Below are positions 10,410 to 21,201 of a stretch of 64,000 nucleotides of DNA, one piece after another. The stretch's first letter is position 1. Every line of letters begins with the position of its first letter. The DNA lies in the NCBI RefSeq assembly GCF_031583575.1, contig NZ_CP134146.1:2728001-2792000 (forward strand), in the 5' to 3' direction. The notes below the pieces were generated by a model that made no database searches, had not been told where the DNA came from, and was given only the letters and a program-made list of their open reading frames with translations. Source of the stretch: Thalassotalea nanhaiensis (GTDB taxonomy: Bacteria > Pseudomonadota > Gammaproteobacteria > Enterobacterales > Alteromonadaceae). The translations under genes were made by a program, and so were the position numbers.

Positions 10410-11015
10410 TTATCTAAGCCCACGTTCTGCAACGATTTTTGCCACTGGTTTAAAGCTTTTACGATAGCAATTGAGCACACCATGCTCGGCTATTTTTTCG
10501 AAATGGGCCTTAGTTGGATAGCCTTTATGACTGGCGAAGCCATATTCAGGGTAAAGTTTATCTAGCGCTAACATTTCATCATCACGAGCAACTTTTGCAA
10601 TAATTGAAGCGGCACTTATTTCCGCTACTTTTAAATCACCTTTTACCACTGAATGGCAAGGTAAGCCAAAATCAGGGCAGCGATTACCATCAACTAATAC
10701 ATAGTCAGCAGGAACTTTAAGACCAGCTACAGCACGTTGCATCGCAACCATTGTCGCCTGTAAAATATTAATTTGATCAATTTCTTCGGGCTCACTTCGC
10801 CCTAAACACCAGGCCAGTGCTTTCTCTTTAATTTCAATAGACAGTGCTTGACGTTTTTTATCTGAGAGTTTTTTTGAGTCAGTTAACCCTGCAATAGGGT
10901 TATTAGGATCTAAAATAACAGCGGCGGTAACAACTGCACCAACAAGTGGACCTCTACCTACTTCATCGACACCGGCAATTAAATTTGCCTGAGGTCTTAT
11001 AAAATCATCACTCAT
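10410..11015 (-). CDS. rnhB: Ribonuclease HII
   Basis: RNase HII cleaves RNA in RNA/DNA hybrids and starts ribonucleotide excision. The N-terminal [12 protein letters not shown] motif gives the first two acidic metal ligands, Asp17 and Glu18; the [10 protein letters not shown] and SIIAKVARD segments supply the rest of the active site. At 201 residues it is of normal length. It lies between lpxB (66 bases upstream) and dnaE (three bases downstream), in the conserved operon. Confidence 0.97.
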   Translation of the reverse strand: MSDDFIRPQANLIAGVDEVGRGPLVGAVVTAAVILDPNNPIAGLTDSKKLSDKKRQALSIEIKEKALAWCLGRSEPEEIDQINILQATMVAMQRAVAGLKVPADYVLVDGNRCPDFGLPCHSVVKGDLKVAEISAASIIAKVARDDEMLALDKLYPEYGFASHKGYPTKAHFEKIAEHGVLNCYRKSFKPVAKIVAERGLR

Positions 11016-11081
11016 TCTGTTATTTCTCCGGCTTTTAGCCTGTTATATTTCTTATTATGGATTCACTTCAGCGTAAAATTA

Positions 11082-12224
11082 CTACAGTAATTTCATCACC
11101 GCAGCTGCAGCTTTCTCACTGGCATTTTGTTTTAATACATTATGAATATCAGTAAACTCGCTAACCAACTGGCTTTGATCTTGATAAAGTAATGGCTCAA
11201 CATGCTTGGTTAAATTTTCAGGCGTTACTTGCTCTTGCAACAACTCAGGTATTAACGTTTTATTGGCAAGTAAATTAGGCAATGAAAACCATTTAATCTT
11301 CACCATAATACGGCCAATCATTGCTGTTAACCAATTAAACTTATAGGCAACTACCATAGGCCTTTTAACTAATGCGGCTTCTAACGTTACCGTACCTGAC
11401 GCTGTTAATAAACAATCAGCGCTCGCCATTACGGTTTGAGTGTCATTGTTTACTATTTGAATATCCAGTTCAGGCGCATGCTCTTGTTGAATTTGTTTAA
11501 ATTGCTGTTCGCGAATATCATTGATAACCGGCGCTATAAATTGTAAATCACTATGCTGTTGTTTAAGAAGAGCCGCTGTTGCTAGAAAATCAGGTAATAA
11601 TATCGATAATTCACTGCCACGAGAACCCGGCATTATCGCTAAATATTTTGCATCCGTGTTTAATCCAAGCTTTTCTCTAGCACTACGTTTATCGCTGTGC
11701 ATTGGAATATCATCGGCTAATGGATGACCAACAAAGGTGCAGGCAACGTTGTGCTTATCATAAAAGTCTTTTTCAAAAGGCAATAAAGACAACACCATAT
11801 CGGTGGCTTTATCTATTTTAAATATACGCTTTTCACGCCATGCCCAAACCGACGGACTGACGTAATGAACGGTTTTTATACCTTGAGTTTTTAAACGCTG
11901 TTCAACTGTTAAATTAAAATCAGGTGCATCTATGCCGATGAAAACATCTGGCTTATTTTCGGTGAAAAAATTAACGATAGACTTTCTAACATGAAGCAAA
12001 CGTCTTAATCGTCCAAGGACTTCAACGATACCCATGACAGCAAGTTCTTCCATAGCGTATAAGCTTTCGAAGCCTTGCTTGATCATTTTTGGGCCGCCAA
12101 TACCAACAAATTTGGCATCAGGGTAATGTTTCTTTAATTCACTTATTAAGCCAGCACCTAGGGTATCCCCAGAGTGCTCGCCAACAATAATTGCGAAGGT
12201 TGGTGCTTGTTTATTCAAGGGCAT
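11082..12224 (-). CDS. lpxB: Lipid-A-disaccharide synthase
   Basis: LpxB condenses UDP-2,3-diacylglucosamine with lipid X to form the lipid A disaccharide, a peripheral inner-membrane step. The 380-residue GT-B glycosyltransferase has the N-terminal IVGEHSGDTLGAGLI motif, SPSVWAWREKRIFKI in the middle and TASGTVTLEAALVKRPMVVAYK in the nucleotide-binding half. It starts 14 bases after the lpxA stop, which fits joint expression of consecutive lipid A enzymes. Confidence 0.97.
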   Translation of the reverse strand: MPLNKQAPTFAIIVGEHSGDTLGAGLISELKKHYPDAKFVGIGGPKMIKQGFESLYAMEELAVMGIVEVLGRLRRLLHVRKSIVNFFTENKPDVFIGIDAPDFNLTVEQRLKTQGIKTVHYVSPSVWAWREKRIFKIDKATDMVLSLLPFEKDFYDKHNVACTFVGHPLADDIPMHSDKRSAREKLGLNTDAKYLAIMPGSRGSELSILLPDFLATAALLKQQHSDLQFIAPVINDIREQQFKQIQQEHAPELDIQIVNNDTQTVMASADCLLTASGTVTLEAALVKRPMVVAYKFNWLTAMIGRIMVKIKWFSLPNLLANKTLIPELLQEQVTPENLTKHVEPLLYQDQSQLVSEFTDIHNVLKQNASEKAAAAVMKLL

Positions 12225-12238
12225 CCCTAAAGGTAACC

Positions 12239-13009
12239 CTAGCGAATAATGCCACGGCTAGAGTTATTGATAAAATCGACAAAGTCTTTAACTTCTTGGC
12301 AATTGCTAGCAGACTCGGCTAAGGCAGAGGTTGCCTCGCTGATAGTTTGATTCTTACGATACACTTCTTTATAGGCACGTTTCACTTGTAATATAACGTC
12401 TTTATCAAAACCACGACGTTTTAACCCTTCACTGTTTAAACCAAAAACAGACGAAGGATGTCCCGAAACCATCACATAAGGAGGAATATCTTTAACAACA
12501 ATACTACCACCACCTACGAAACAATGTGAGCCAATATGACTAAATTGATGCGCACCAGACATGCCACCAAATATAACCCAATCACCTACATGGCAGTGAC
12601 CAGCCAAACACACTTGATTAGCAAAGATGCCGTGGTTGCCAATAACACAGTCATGAGCAACGTGAGCACCTGCCATAAACAAGTTATCATCACCAATAAT
12701 AGTTACTGATTCGTCCTGTATGGTACCGCGATGGATGGTACAGCTTTCACGAAAAACGTTATTGTTACCAATTTCTAAACGAGTTGGTTCTCCGGCATAT
12801 TTCTTATCCTGACAATCTTCACCAATCGACGAATATTGAAAGATATGGTTGCCAGTTCCAATGTTCGTTGGTCCTTTAATAACGACATGTGAATAAATAA
12901 TACAGTCATCACCAATTTCAACATCATTACCAATATAAGTCCAAGGACCTACTCGTACATTTTTGCCTATTTTAGCACCGGGTTCAATTATCGCTTGAGG
13001 ATGAATCAC
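12239..13009 (-). CDS. lpxA: Acyl-ACP--UDP-N-acetylglucosamine O-acyltransferase
   Basis: LpxA performs the first acylation of UDP-GlcNAc in lipid A synthesis. Hexapeptide repeats form a left-handed beta helix, and the HVAHD motif at residues 116-120 contains the catalytic His119 (numbered from my start). The C-terminal NSEGLKRRGFDKD stretch is typical. I placed the start at the GTG at 13009 (256 residues). It follows the fabZ stop by four bases, with AAAAGG about 11 bases upstream. In-frame GTGs further upstream (for example 13033) would overlap fabZ and add residues not typical of the family. Confidence 0.94.
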   Translation of the reverse strand: MIHPQAIIEPGAKIGKNVRVGPWTYIGNDVEIGDDCIIYSHVVIKGPTNIGTGNHIFQYSSIGEDCQDKKYAGEPTRLEIGNNNVFRESCTIHRGTIQDESVTIIGDDNLFMAGAHVAHDCVIGNHGIFANQVCLAGHCHVGDWVIFGGMSGAHQFSHIGSHCFVGGGSIVVKDIPPYVMVSGHPSSVFGLNSEGLKRRGFDKDVILQVKRAYKEVYRKNQTISEATSALAESASNCQEVKDFVDFINNSSRGIIR

Positions 13010-13013
13010 GTTG

Positions 13014-13463
13014 TTATACACCTTTTCTCGCACACATTAAATCGGCACTACAAACAACTTTGCCGTCGACTTCTGCACGTGCCGCAAATTTCCACATACC
13101 ACGACGCTCTTTTACAAGTTCTACATGTATGTGCATAGTATCGCCTGGCGTTACAGGGCTTTTAAATCTGGCATTATCTACAGAAGCGTATAAAAACATT
13201 TCGCCATCTTTACCTTCAACGGACTTAAACCCTAAGACGCCACCTGCTTGTGCCATGGCCTCTAGGATCATTACGCCTGGAAAAATTTTAAAGTCTGGGA
13301 AGTGGCCTTGAAATACAGGCTCGTTAACTGAGACATTTTTTATCGCATGAATAGATTTACCTGGGACAAAATCAAGAACGCGATCAATTAACAAAAATGG
13401 ATAACGATGTGGGATTAATGTTTGAATTTCTTCAACCGAAATTACGTTGTTCGTGTTGTCCAA
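13014..13463 (-). CDS. fabZ: 3-hydroxyacyl-ACP dehydratase FabZ
   Basis: FabZ dehydrates beta-hydroxyacyl-ACP in fatty-acid elongation and competes with LpxA/LpxD for hydroxyacyl-ACP, which explains its place among the lpx genes. The hotdog-fold protein has [21 protein letters not shown], with the catalytic His54 and Glu68. The start codon is TTG, supported by AAAGGA six to seven bases upstream and by the family N-terminus. Confidence 0.96.
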   Translation of the reverse strand: MDNTNNVISVEEIQTLIPHRYPFLLIDRVLDFVPGKSIHAIKNVSVNEPVFQGHFPDFKIFPGVMILEAMAQAGGVLGFKSVEGKDGEMFLYASVDNARFKSPVTPGDTMHIHVELVKERRGMWKFAARAEVDGKVVCSADLMCARKGV

Positions 13464-13533
13464 AGCTATTTCCTTTAAATGAACAATGAGTGCATTGCAC
13501 TCATAGCTTAGTAACTCATATAAACGATTACTG

Positions 13534-14559
13534 TTATTTACTTTTTATTTCAGCTATGGCTTTTTCAAGCTCAGCCATTTTCTTATACATCTCATCCAAG
13601 TGTTTATAACGAGACGCATTTTTTCGCCATTCTTTGTTCGGCAATGATGGTATTCCTGAAGAGTAAACACCGCCCTCTTTAACCGATTTAGTAACCATGG
13701 TCATGCCAGTGAAAACACAGCCATCAGCTACATTAATATGACCGTTAATACCAACTAACCCTGCTATGGTACAGTTTTTACCGATAACGGTACTGCCGGC
13801 AATTACGCTACAGGCCGCCATTGCGGTACCTGAACCAATTTTCACGTTATGGGCTATTTGGATTTGGTTATCAAGAATCACATTATCTTCGATAATGGTA
13901 TTTTCCAACGCACCACGATCAATTGTAGTACATGCACCAATTTCTACATTGTCGCCTACAATAACCGAGCCTAACTGTGGAATTTTGACCCATCGACCTT
14001 GATCGTTTGCATAACCAAAGCCATCACTGCCAATTACAGTATTAGCTTGAATTAAACAATTCTGACCAATTTCAACACGATGATATACACTAACGTTAGA
14101 CCAAAGTTGACTGCCGCTTTTTATTATTGCGTCTTTACCAACAAAACAATTGGCACCAATGGTAACGTTTTCACCTAATATTACGCCACTTTCTATGACT
14201 GCATTAGCGCCAATACTGACACCTTTGCCTAGTGTGGCATCACTAGAAATTACGGCAGTTGAAGCAATATCATTTGCAGCTTTTGGGGTTGTATCAAGTA
14301 ACTGAGCAACCAAGGCAAACCCTAAATACGGGTTTGTTAAAACGAGTGCATTAGTTTGACAATACTTAGCGTTAGCTTCAGAAACAATAACAGCACTCGC
14401 TTGAGTTGTTTCTAAATGAGGACGATATTTGGCATTTGCTAAAAAAGCAATTTGACCACTTCCCGCTTGAGTAAGTGTTGATAGTGATGAAATTTGACAA
14501 TTGTCATCACCTTTTACTACTCCACCTAATTTATCAGCCAATTCGCCTAATGTGATCAT
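13534..14559 (-). CDS. lpxD: UDP-3-O-(3-hydroxyacyl)glucosamine N-acyltransferase
   Basis: LpxD adds the N-linked hydroxyacyl chain in lipid A synthesis. The N-terminal uridine-binding domain starts [13 protein letters not shown] and is followed by a long left-handed beta helix of hexapeptide repeats. The [16 protein letters not shown] segment carries the catalytic histidine. The C-terminal helix ([26 protein letters not shown]) is the usual trimer-closing coiled part. It is 341 residues long and begins eight bases after the skp stop. Confidence 0.97.
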   Translation of the reverse strand: MITLGELADKLGGVVKGDDNCQISSLSTLTQAGSGQIAFLANAKYRPHLETTQASAVIVSEANAKYCQTNALVLTNPYLGFALVAQLLDTTPKAANDIASTAVISSDATLGKGVSIGANAVIESGVILGENVTIGANCFVGKDAIIKSGSQLWSNVSVYHRVEIGQNCLIQANTVIGSDGFGYANDQGRWVKIPQLGSVIVGDNVEIGACTTIDRGALENTIIEDNVILDNQIQIAHNVKIGSGTAMAACSVIAGSTVIGKNCTIAGLVGINGHINVADGCVFTGMTMVTKSVKEGGVYSSGIPSLPNKEWRKNASRYKHLDEMYKKMAELEKAIAEIKSK

Positions 14560-14567
14560 AATAACTT

Positions 14568-15086
14568 TTACTTAGTTTTAGATGCTTGTTCTACAACTTT
14601 AGTCGAAATATCAAAATCTGGCTTAGCAAATGCTACAGCTGACTGTTGAATAACAAGGTCGTAGCCTTCTTTTTCAGCAACAGAATCTACAGCTTCTTTT
14701 ACTAACAATAAGATTTTTTGTTGCTCTTCTTGTTCACGACGTTTCAGAGCTTGCTGTAAAGGCTGTGCTTTACCAGCGTATTCTTGACGTAATGTAGTAA
14801 TTTCAGCTTCTAACGCTTCAATTTCTTTTTTGCTTAAAATAGCTTCGTCACGTTGACGCTTTTCAATTTTGTACTTGATATCACCTTCCATCTTTTTAAG
14901 GGCATCAATTTGCTCTTTAAATTCAGAAGTGATCGTTTGCTGTACAGCAGCCATTTGTGGTAATTGGCTAACAACTTGTTGTACGTTTACCGTAGCAATT
15001 TTTTGATCGGCTGCTAATGAAGTACCAGTAAATAACATGCTTGCTGCTGCCGCTGTGAAAGCAACTGATTTAATTAATGTTTTCAA
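14568..15086 (-). CDS. skp: Periplasmic chaperone Skp/OmpH
   Basis: Skp holds unfolded outer-membrane proteins in the periplasm for the BAM complex. A signal peptide (MKTLIKSVAFTAAAASMLFTGTSLAA) precedes a long, strongly charged coiled-coil body at about residues 45-120, rich in Glu, Lys and Gln, which forms the tentacles. It is 172 residues long and sits between bamA and lpxD as in other gammaproteobacteria. Confidence 0.95.
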   Translation of the reverse strand: MKTLIKSVAFTAAAASMLFTGTSLAADQKIATVNVQQVVSQLPQMAAVQQTITSEFKEQIDALKKMEGDIKYKIEKRQRDEAILSKKEIEALEAEITTLRQEYAGKAQPLQQALKRREQEEQQKILLLVKEAVDSVAEKEGYDLVIQQSAVAFAKPDFDISTKVVEQASKTK

Positions 15087-15153
15087 TTTATTCTCCTAAA
15101 TAAAATTTTTTTCTTTGGCGTTTCTCGCCTTTTTCTTGTTATAACAAATAGCT

Positions 15154-17631
15154 CTAGAATGTTTTACCAATATTAAAACTAAAGAATTCTGTGTCATCGC
15201 CATCTTCACTTTTAAGACGTTTGGCAAAGTTAAATACCATTGGCCCCATTGGTGACAGCCATTGAATTGATAAACCTGCCGACGTACGAAGACGCATCGG
15301 ATCAGAGTAATCTTCTATTTTTTCATACTCAATAGGATTTAATGCAGAGTAATCTGAACGACTAAACTCAGTATCCCACACATTACCTGCATCAACAAAC
15401 AAACTTGTTCGTACACTATTTGTATAACTTTCGTCTAAAAATGGTGTAGGGACAATCAATTCGATACCGGCAATTGCAATCGCATTACCACCAACAGAAC
15501 GATCAGAAACAACTATAGCATCTTGATCTGGTGGACTAACTTCTGGTGGTTCACCAGGAATACCAGGACTTTGACTTGGATAACGATAAATCGCACGTGG
15601 ACCTACGGTATTGTTTTCAAAGCCACGTAAGGTATCAGAGCCACCAGCTCTAAAGTTTTCCCAAAATGGTAATAGTTGATCATGACCATTGATATCACCG
15701 TAACCATTACCGTAACCAGCTTCGAAACGAGTTAAAACTGTCCATTTATGATCTCGAGTTAATGGGAAGTAATACTTCGAGTCATATTTGAGCTTGAAGA
15801 ACTGCACATCAGACGATTCTGGTGTGGTTACTTTAGCCGATAATACTTGTGATGAACCTGCGGTAGGGAATGTACCACGGTTTAAGGTCACTCTGGATAA
15901 AGTTGCATTAATATCATAAGTTTCAAAGTTTAGTTTTTTATCCGGATCGTTTGGATCTTTAAAAACTTCATAAAAATCTTTAATTTGTTCATAAGTTTGT
16001 AAATTTGAAATATCAGAGTTTTTATAGCCGATACCTAAATTTAAACGCACATATTCATTAATTGGAAAGCCCATGTTAATACCAACACCGTAAGTGGTAT
16101 TGTTGTAATTAACCAAGTTAGCTTTACCAGCATCAAACTCGCTGTAGAAAATATTACCACCAAGCGAAATTGCGTCGATAGTAAAGTATGGATTGGTGTA
16201 AGACAAGTTAGCACTTTGAGAGTACTTCATTGTGTTTACTTGGAAAGCTAAACGGTTACCAGTACCTAAGAAGTTGTTCTGTTGAACACCGGCATTTAGG
16301 CTTAAACCTGAATAAGAACCATAACCAACACCCGCAGTAAATGAACCTGAAGGTTGTTCTTTAACAGTAAAATCTACATCAACAAGATCTTCTTCACCAG
16401 GCAACTGTGTGGTTTCAAACTCAACAGTTTCAAAATATGGTAAGCGCTGAACACGCATTTTCGAAGCTTCTAACCAGTTATTTGATAACCAGGCGCCTTC
16501 CATTTGACGCATTTCGCGTCGTAAAACTTGTTCTGAAGTAACATCATTACCAGAAAAGTTTAATCGGTTTACGTAAACACGTTTGCCAGGATCGACAGAA
16601 ACAATTAGTTTAACCGTTTTATCTTCATCGTTAATTTCAGGTATGGTTTTAACTTTTGGGTAAGCGTAACCAAAACGTCCTAAAAACTTACTAATGATAT
16701 CTTCGGTGTAAGTAACCTCAGCACCGTTATAAAGTTCTTCAGTTCTTAGCGGAGATATTGCTTCTATGGTTTTTTCATAGCCGGCCATATCACCAATAAA
16801 CTCAACTTCACTGACAGTGTATTGCTCACCTTCAGTTACGTTCATAGTAATATAAACACCTTCTTTATTCGGTGTCATTGATACTTGTGTTGAATCAACG
16901 TTATATCTTAAGTAGCCGCGGTCAAGATAATAACTTTCTATCGTTTCCATATCCCCTTGCAGGGTTTGTTTTTGGTAACGATCTTGCGCCATGAAATCCC
17001 ACCATGGCGAATCAAAAGTTAATTCAATTTTATCTAATAATTGCGCATCGCTAAATACTTCATTACCAACGATATTAATTTGCTCAATAGCAGCGGCATC
17101 ACCTTCTTCAAATTCAAACGTAAGGTTAATTCGATTTCGAGGTAAATGGGTAATTTTTGTGTTTACCTCTGCATTATATTTACCAACGCCATGATAGAAG
17201 TCTTCTAAGCCTGACTCTATACCAGTAAGCACTGAACGGTCTAGAGTTTCACCGACACGAATATTACTGCCATCAAGGCTTTCTTGTAATTGTTCGTCTT
17301 TAATATCATCGTTTCCTTCGAAGGTAATATCGCTGATAGTTTCACGTTCCTTAACGCGAAAAACCAGTTTATTGCCATCTCGAAATACTTTGATGTTATG
17401 AAAGTGACCTGAGGCATATAATGACTTTATTGATTGTGAAATTCGAAAGTCAGTCAGTTCATCACCCACACTAATAGGGATGTGAGTTAATGCTGCACCA
17501 AGGGCAACACGTTGCAGACCTTTAATTTGAATATCATCTACTACAAACTCATCGGCTGCTTGCGCATTACTTCCGATGCTGCCTAATAACACTGCTAAGG
17601 CAAGTTTTTTTATTATCATGTGGTTAGTCAA
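15154..17631 (-). CDS. bamA: Outer membrane protein assembly factor BamA
   Basis: BamA is the core of the BAM complex that folds and inserts beta-barrel proteins. An N-terminal signal peptide ends near AQA. Five POTRA domains follow (about residues 26-430), starting FVVDDIQIKGLQRVALG. The C-terminal 16-strand barrel contains the conserved loop motif TLRGFENNTVGPRA and ends in an aromatic residue (NIGKTF), as barrels do. A second start four codons downstream (MIIKKLAL) is possible. It sits 45 bases after rseP. Confidence 0.97.
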   Translation of the reverse strand: MTNHMIIKKLALAVLLGSIGSNAQAADEFVVDDIQIKGLQRVALGAALTHIPISVGDELTDFRISQSIKSLYASGHFHNIKVFRDGNKLVFRVKERETISDITFEGNDDIKDEQLQESLDGSNIRVGETLDRSVLTGIESGLEDFYHGVGKYNAEVNTKITHLPRNRINLTFEFEEGDAAAIEQINIVGNEVFSDAQLLDKIELTFDSPWWDFMAQDRYQKQTLQGDMETIESYYLDRGYLRYNVDSTQVSMTPNKEGVYITMNVTEGEQYTVSEVEFIGDMAGYEKTIEAISPLRTEELYNGAEVTYTEDIISKFLGRFGYAYPKVKTIPEINDEDKTVKLIVSVDPGKRVYVNRLNFSGNDVTSEQVLRREMRQMEGAWLSNNWLEASKMRVQRLPYFETVEFETTQLPGEEDLVDVDFTVKEQPSGSFTAGVGYGSYSGLSLNAGVQQNNFLGTGNRLAFQVNTMKYSQSANLSYTNPYFTIDAISLGGNIFYSEFDAGKANLVNYNNTTYGVGINMGFPINEYVRLNLGIGYKNSDISNLQTYEQIKDFYEVFKDPNDPDKKLNFETYDINATLSRVTLNRGTFPTAGSSQVLSAKVTTPESSDVQFFKLKYDSKYYFPLTRDHKWTVLTRFEAGYGNGYGDINGHDQLLPFWENFRAGGSDTLRGFENNTVGPRAIYRYPSQSPGIPGEPPEVSPPDQDAIVVSDRSVGGNAIAIAGIELIVPTPFLDESYTNSVRTSLFVDAGNVWDTEFSRSDYSALNPIEYEKIEDYSDPMRLRTSAGLSIQWLSPMGPMVFNFAKRLKSEDGDDTEFFSFNIGKTF

Positions 17632-17676
17632 CTTTTCTAATATTTTTTTGCAACAATCAATGTTGTTGTCATTTAT

Positions 17677-19035
17677 TTAGAGCCGGGAAAAATCGTTAAT
17701 TATTGCTATGCTCATTAACGATAATAAAATCAGTGCTCCAATTTTAAATCCAACTTCTTGTATTTTTTCTGGTACAGGCTTTCCAGTCAGAAGCTCTATA
17801 ACATAATAAAGTAAATGGCCACCATCAAGTATTGGTAGTGGTAAAAGGTTAATTATTCCTAAATTAATGCTAATTAAGGCTAAAAAGCTTAAAAAGTATA
17901 CAAGACCAATGCCTGCACTACTTCCTGCTCCCTGAGCTATAGATATAGGCCCACTTAAATTATCTACACTTACATGCCCGGTAATTAATTTACCTATCAT
18001 GTCAAAACTTAAGACAATTAAATTCCATGTACTGTCTACAGCTTTTCCCATAGCCTCGATAGGACCATAGGAGATTTCCAGTTTATGACTCTCTGGCCAA
18101 GGGTCAATTTTCGGTGAAACACCAATATACCCTACATTACGACCATCAGTATGCTGACGAGTTCCCACCAACATATCAATTTTTTCAAGCTCACCATTTC
18201 GAATTACTTCAAGGGCGACAGTTCGATTCGAATTTTGTTGAATAATATCAACAAAAGCCTGCCAATTACCATACAATTCAACGCCATTCGCTGAGATAAT
18301 TTCATCACCAATAAGAAGCCCTGCTTTTTTACCAGCTTCGCCATCTGCAAGTAACGCCACAATTGTATAGGTTCTAGGTAAAAATGGTTCTATTCCCAAG
18401 CTGTGCATTGCGGATGTTTTATTCGGTTCAAACTTCCAATCAGCCGTATTAAGCTTTTGATTCCTAACATAAGTTGAGTCTAAATCACGGGTAGAAATAT
18501 TTATTTCAGTTTCACCAATATGACCAATGAGCGCCAAATTAACAGCTTGCCAATCTTGGGTTTCCTGACCATCAATTGCCATTATTTGTGTATTTGTTCT
18601 TATCTCTGCTTGCTCGGCAATTGACCCTTGAGTGATTTCACCAATGATAGGTTTTACGCTTGTCATGCCAATTAGAAACATTAAATAAAAAGCAACAATA
18701 GCAAATAGAAAGTTAGCAATTGGTCCTGCAGCGACGATAGCAATGCGTTGTAAAACAGTTTTTTGATTAAACGCGAATTGCTTGTCTTCTTCGCTTACCT
18801 CATCTATTCGCTCATCAAGCATTTTCACATAACCGCCTAATGGTATTAAGGCGATTACATATTCAGTACCCTGCTTATCAAATTTGCGCCACAAGGTCTT
18901 GCCGAAACCAACTGAAAATTTTTCAACCCGTACACCACATTTACGGGCAACCCAAAAATGGCCATATTCATGTACCGTTACTAACAAACCTAAGGCAACG
19001 ATAAATGAACCTAAATTCCATAAAAAATCAAACAT
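17677..19035 (-). CDS. rseP: Site-2 protease RseP (sigma-E activator)
   Basis: RseP cleaves membrane-embedded anti-sigma factor and leftover signal peptides. The zinc-binding HEYGH motif is at residues 22-26 in the first membrane helix, and NLLPLPILDGGH near the C-terminus supplies the third ligand. Two PDZ domains lie between them. The length is 452 residues. It starts one base after the dxr stop, so the two are tightly coupled. Confidence 0.97.
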   Translation of the reverse strand: MFDFLWNLGSFIVALGLLVTVHEYGHFWVARKCGVRVEKFSVGFGKTLWRKFDKQGTEYVIALIPLGGYVKMLDERIDEVSEEDKQFAFNQKTVLQRIAIVAAGPIANFLFAIVAFYLMFLIGMTSVKPIIGEITQGSIAEQAEIRTNTQIMAIDGQETQDWQAVNLALIGHIGETEINISTRDLDSTYVRNQKLNTADWKFEPNKTSAMHSLGIEPFLPRTYTIVALLADGEAGKKAGLLIGDEIISANGVELYGNWQAFVDIIQQNSNRTVALEVIRNGELEKIDMLVGTRQHTDGRNVGYIGVSPKIDPWPESHKLEISYGPIEAMGKAVDSTWNLIVLSFDMIGKLITGHVSVDNLSGPISIAQGAGSSAGIGLVYFLSFLALISINLGIINLLPLPILDGGHLLYYVIELLTGKPVPEKIQEVGFKIGALILLSLMSIAIINDFSRL

Positions 19036-19036
19036 G

Positions 19037-20242
19037 TTAGCTATCTTCCTTAATGTTTAACACGTGTCGTTTCGCCGCGATTCGAGCTTTATTATCTAGG
19101 TCAGTGACATCATCAATAGTATTTATGTTGATATTAATGAACTGATTCATCACCACTTTATTCACTTTGGCAATTTCAACAAAACTAATATCATTATTTA
19201 AAAAGGCTTCAACAGCGATTTCATTTGCAGCATTCAATGCAGTACACGCACCTTGGCCTGCTTTACATGCATTTATAGCAAGTTCTAAATTTGGGTAACG
19301 TTCAAAATCCGCTTGCGCAAATTCAAAGTTTTTACAGTTAAAAAAATCAAAAGGCTCAACACCTGATGCAATTCTTTGTGGAAATGCTAACGCATGAGCG
19401 ATAGGCGTGCGCATATCAGGATTGCCCATTTGAGCAAGTACACTACCATCTTTGTATTGCACCATTGAATGTATGGTGCTTTGTGGATGTAACACAACTT
19501 GAATATCTTCAGGCTCAAGGTTAAATAACCATTTAGCTTCTATAAACTCTAGGCCTTTGTTCATCATAGTGGCAGAGTCGACTGATATTTTACGGCCCAT
19601 ATCCCAGTTAGGATGAGCGCAAGCCTGCTGTGGAGTAATATCTGCAAACTGTTCAAGAGGAAGAGTTCTAAAAGGGCCACCAGAGCCGGTAAGTAAAATT
19701 TTACTGATACCAGAGTCTGCAATGCCAGCCATGCCCATATTATTTTGCATATTGGTAGGCAGGCACTGAAAAATTGCGTTATGTTCACTGTCTATAGGTA
19801 GCAATTGAGCGTTAGAGTTTTTTAACGCATCAATAAAAATTTGCCCAGAAGTCACTAACGCTTCTTTATTGGCAAGCAGAACCTTTTTATCGGATTTTAC
19901 CGCGGCTAGTGTTGGCAGTAAGCCACTTGCGCCAACAATTGCCGCCATTACCACGTCAACATTATCGCTACTGGATAGTGCAGATAGTTCACTATGCCCA
20001 GATAATACTTCAGTGCTATGTAAGTCATCTTGCAGTAACTTAAGCTTTAATTGCTGGGCTGATAACTCATCAACCATAACGACAGTTTCAGGTTTAAATT
20101 CAACACATAAAGCATGCATCTCATCTACCCGGGTATTGGCACTTAAGCTCACTACCTTGTATTTATCTGAGTGCCTTCTAACTACGTCTAAGGTACTAAT
20201 ACCTATAGAGCCAGTAGCTCCCAGCACACATAAGTTTTGCAT
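19037..20242 (-). CDS. dxr: 1-deoxy-D-xylulose 5-phosphate reductoisomerase
   Basis: Dxr (IspC) makes 2-C-methyl-D-erythritol 4-phosphate in the non-mevalonate isoprenoid pathway. The NADPH-binding GATGSIG motif is at residues 8-14; VLLANKEALVTSG and LLPIDSEHNAIFQCL carry substrate and metal ligands. The length is 401 residues. It lies between cdsA (12 bases upstream) and rseP (one base downstream) and feeds precursors to UppS in the same operon. Confidence 0.97.
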   Translation of the reverse strand: MQNLCVLGATGSIGISTLDVVRRHSDKYKVVSLSANTRVDEMHALCVEFKPETVVMVDELSAQQLKLKLLQDDLHSTEVLSGHSELSALSSSDNVDVVMAAIVGASGLLPTLAAVKSDKKVLLANKEALVTSGQIFIDALKNSNAQLLPIDSEHNAIFQCLPTNMQNNMGMAGIADSGISKILLTGSGGPFRTLPLEQFADITPQQACAHPNWDMGRKISVDSATMMNKGLEFIEAKWLFNLEPEDIQVVLHPQSTIHSMVQYKDGSVLAQMGNPDMRTPIAHALAFPQRIASGVEPFDFFNCKNFEFAQADFERYPNLELAINACKAGQGACTALNAANEIAVEAFLNNDISFVEIAKVNKVVMNQFINININTIDDVTDLDNKARIAAKRHVLNIKEDS

Positions 20243-20254
20243 GTTAATAATTGC

Positions 20255-21121
20255 CTACCAGCCGAATAAAACAAAGCATAATGCAAACACTGGAGCGGTT
20301 GCAGTTAAGCTGTCTATACGATCTAAAATTCCACCATGACCAGGTAATATAGAGCCACTGTCTTTAACCCCGGCTTGTCGTTTAAGCATGCTCTCAGTTA
20401 AATCACCGACAACCGACACTATGCTGATCAATAGCGCTAACGCAATAGCTAATATAATTTGCTGGCTAGTCCAAGAAAACATAAGTCCGGTAACAACAGC
20501 GACTAGAGCCGCAGAAACGTTTCCGCCAACAACCCCTTCGATAGTTTTACCTGGGCTAACGTTCGGCATAAGTTTATTTTTACCAAATCGTTTACCTGCA
20601 AAATAAGCGCCTATATCAGCACTCCAAACAAAGGCGAATAACAATAACAGTAAATAGGTACCATGAAATTCATCCAAAAGATGGCCATTTGACCTAAGGA
20701 TCAAGAATGCTAACCAAGTGGGTGCAAGGGTTATGATGCCAAACAAGCCGCGAATACTGCGGTGGGAAGTCCAAAAAGAAGAGTAACGTGGGTATTTAAA
20801 AATCATAAAGATGGTAAATAACCACCAAACAGCTGAAACATATAATACGTTTAACGCCAGAGGGTTAATTCTGCCATCCAGTGTCCATAATTCTTGTGGT
20901 GGTATAGCTAGCCATAAACCAATAATACAGAATACAACAGCACTAACAAAAGCAGTTCTGCGGGTTTTTGTATCGAAGCCCATTAAAGGCCCCCACTCCC
21001 AAGCGCCAATAGCTAAAACTACGAGTAAGGCAGCTGCCAAGTTTGGCAGTGACAAAAAGAAGATTGCGGCAATGGCTAACGGTACCAATATAACAGCCGT
21101 TAAAATACGTTGTTTTAACAA
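20255..21121 (-). CDS. cdsA: Phosphatidate cytidylyltransferase
   Basis: CdsA makes CDP-diacylglycerol, the precursor of all phospholipids, in the inner membrane. The 288-residue protein has about seven to eight membrane helices and ends with the family signature ESMLKRQAGVKDSGSILPGHGG followed by ILDRIDSLTATAP. It is in its normal place between uppS and dxr. Confidence 0.96.
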   Translation of the reverse strand: MLKQRILTAVILVPLAIAAIFFLSLPNLAAALLVVLAIGAWEWGPLMGFDTKTRRTAFVSAVVFCIIGLWLAIPPQELWTLDGRINPLALNVLYVSAVWWLFTIFMIFKYPRYSSFWTSHRSIRGLFGIITLAPTWLAFLILRSNGHLLDEFHGTYLLLLLFAFVWSADIGAYFAGKRFGKNKLMPNVSPGKTIEGVVGGNVSAALVAVVTGLMFSWTSQQIILAIALALLISIVSVVGDLTESMLKRQAGVKDSGSILPGHGGILDRIDSLTATAPVFALCFVLFGW

Positions 21122-21201
21122 ACGTGAATCCTTTTTAATCTGATATCAATTAAATCAAAAGCAGATGCTAAGTTCCCTTAGAATCATTGATAAAGTTGAT
21201 A

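Noticed and set aside
13010-13033. Longer lpxA reading frame starting inside fabZ
   Set aside because: No ribosome binding site and extra N-terminal residues not typical of LpxA; the GTG at 13009 is better placed.
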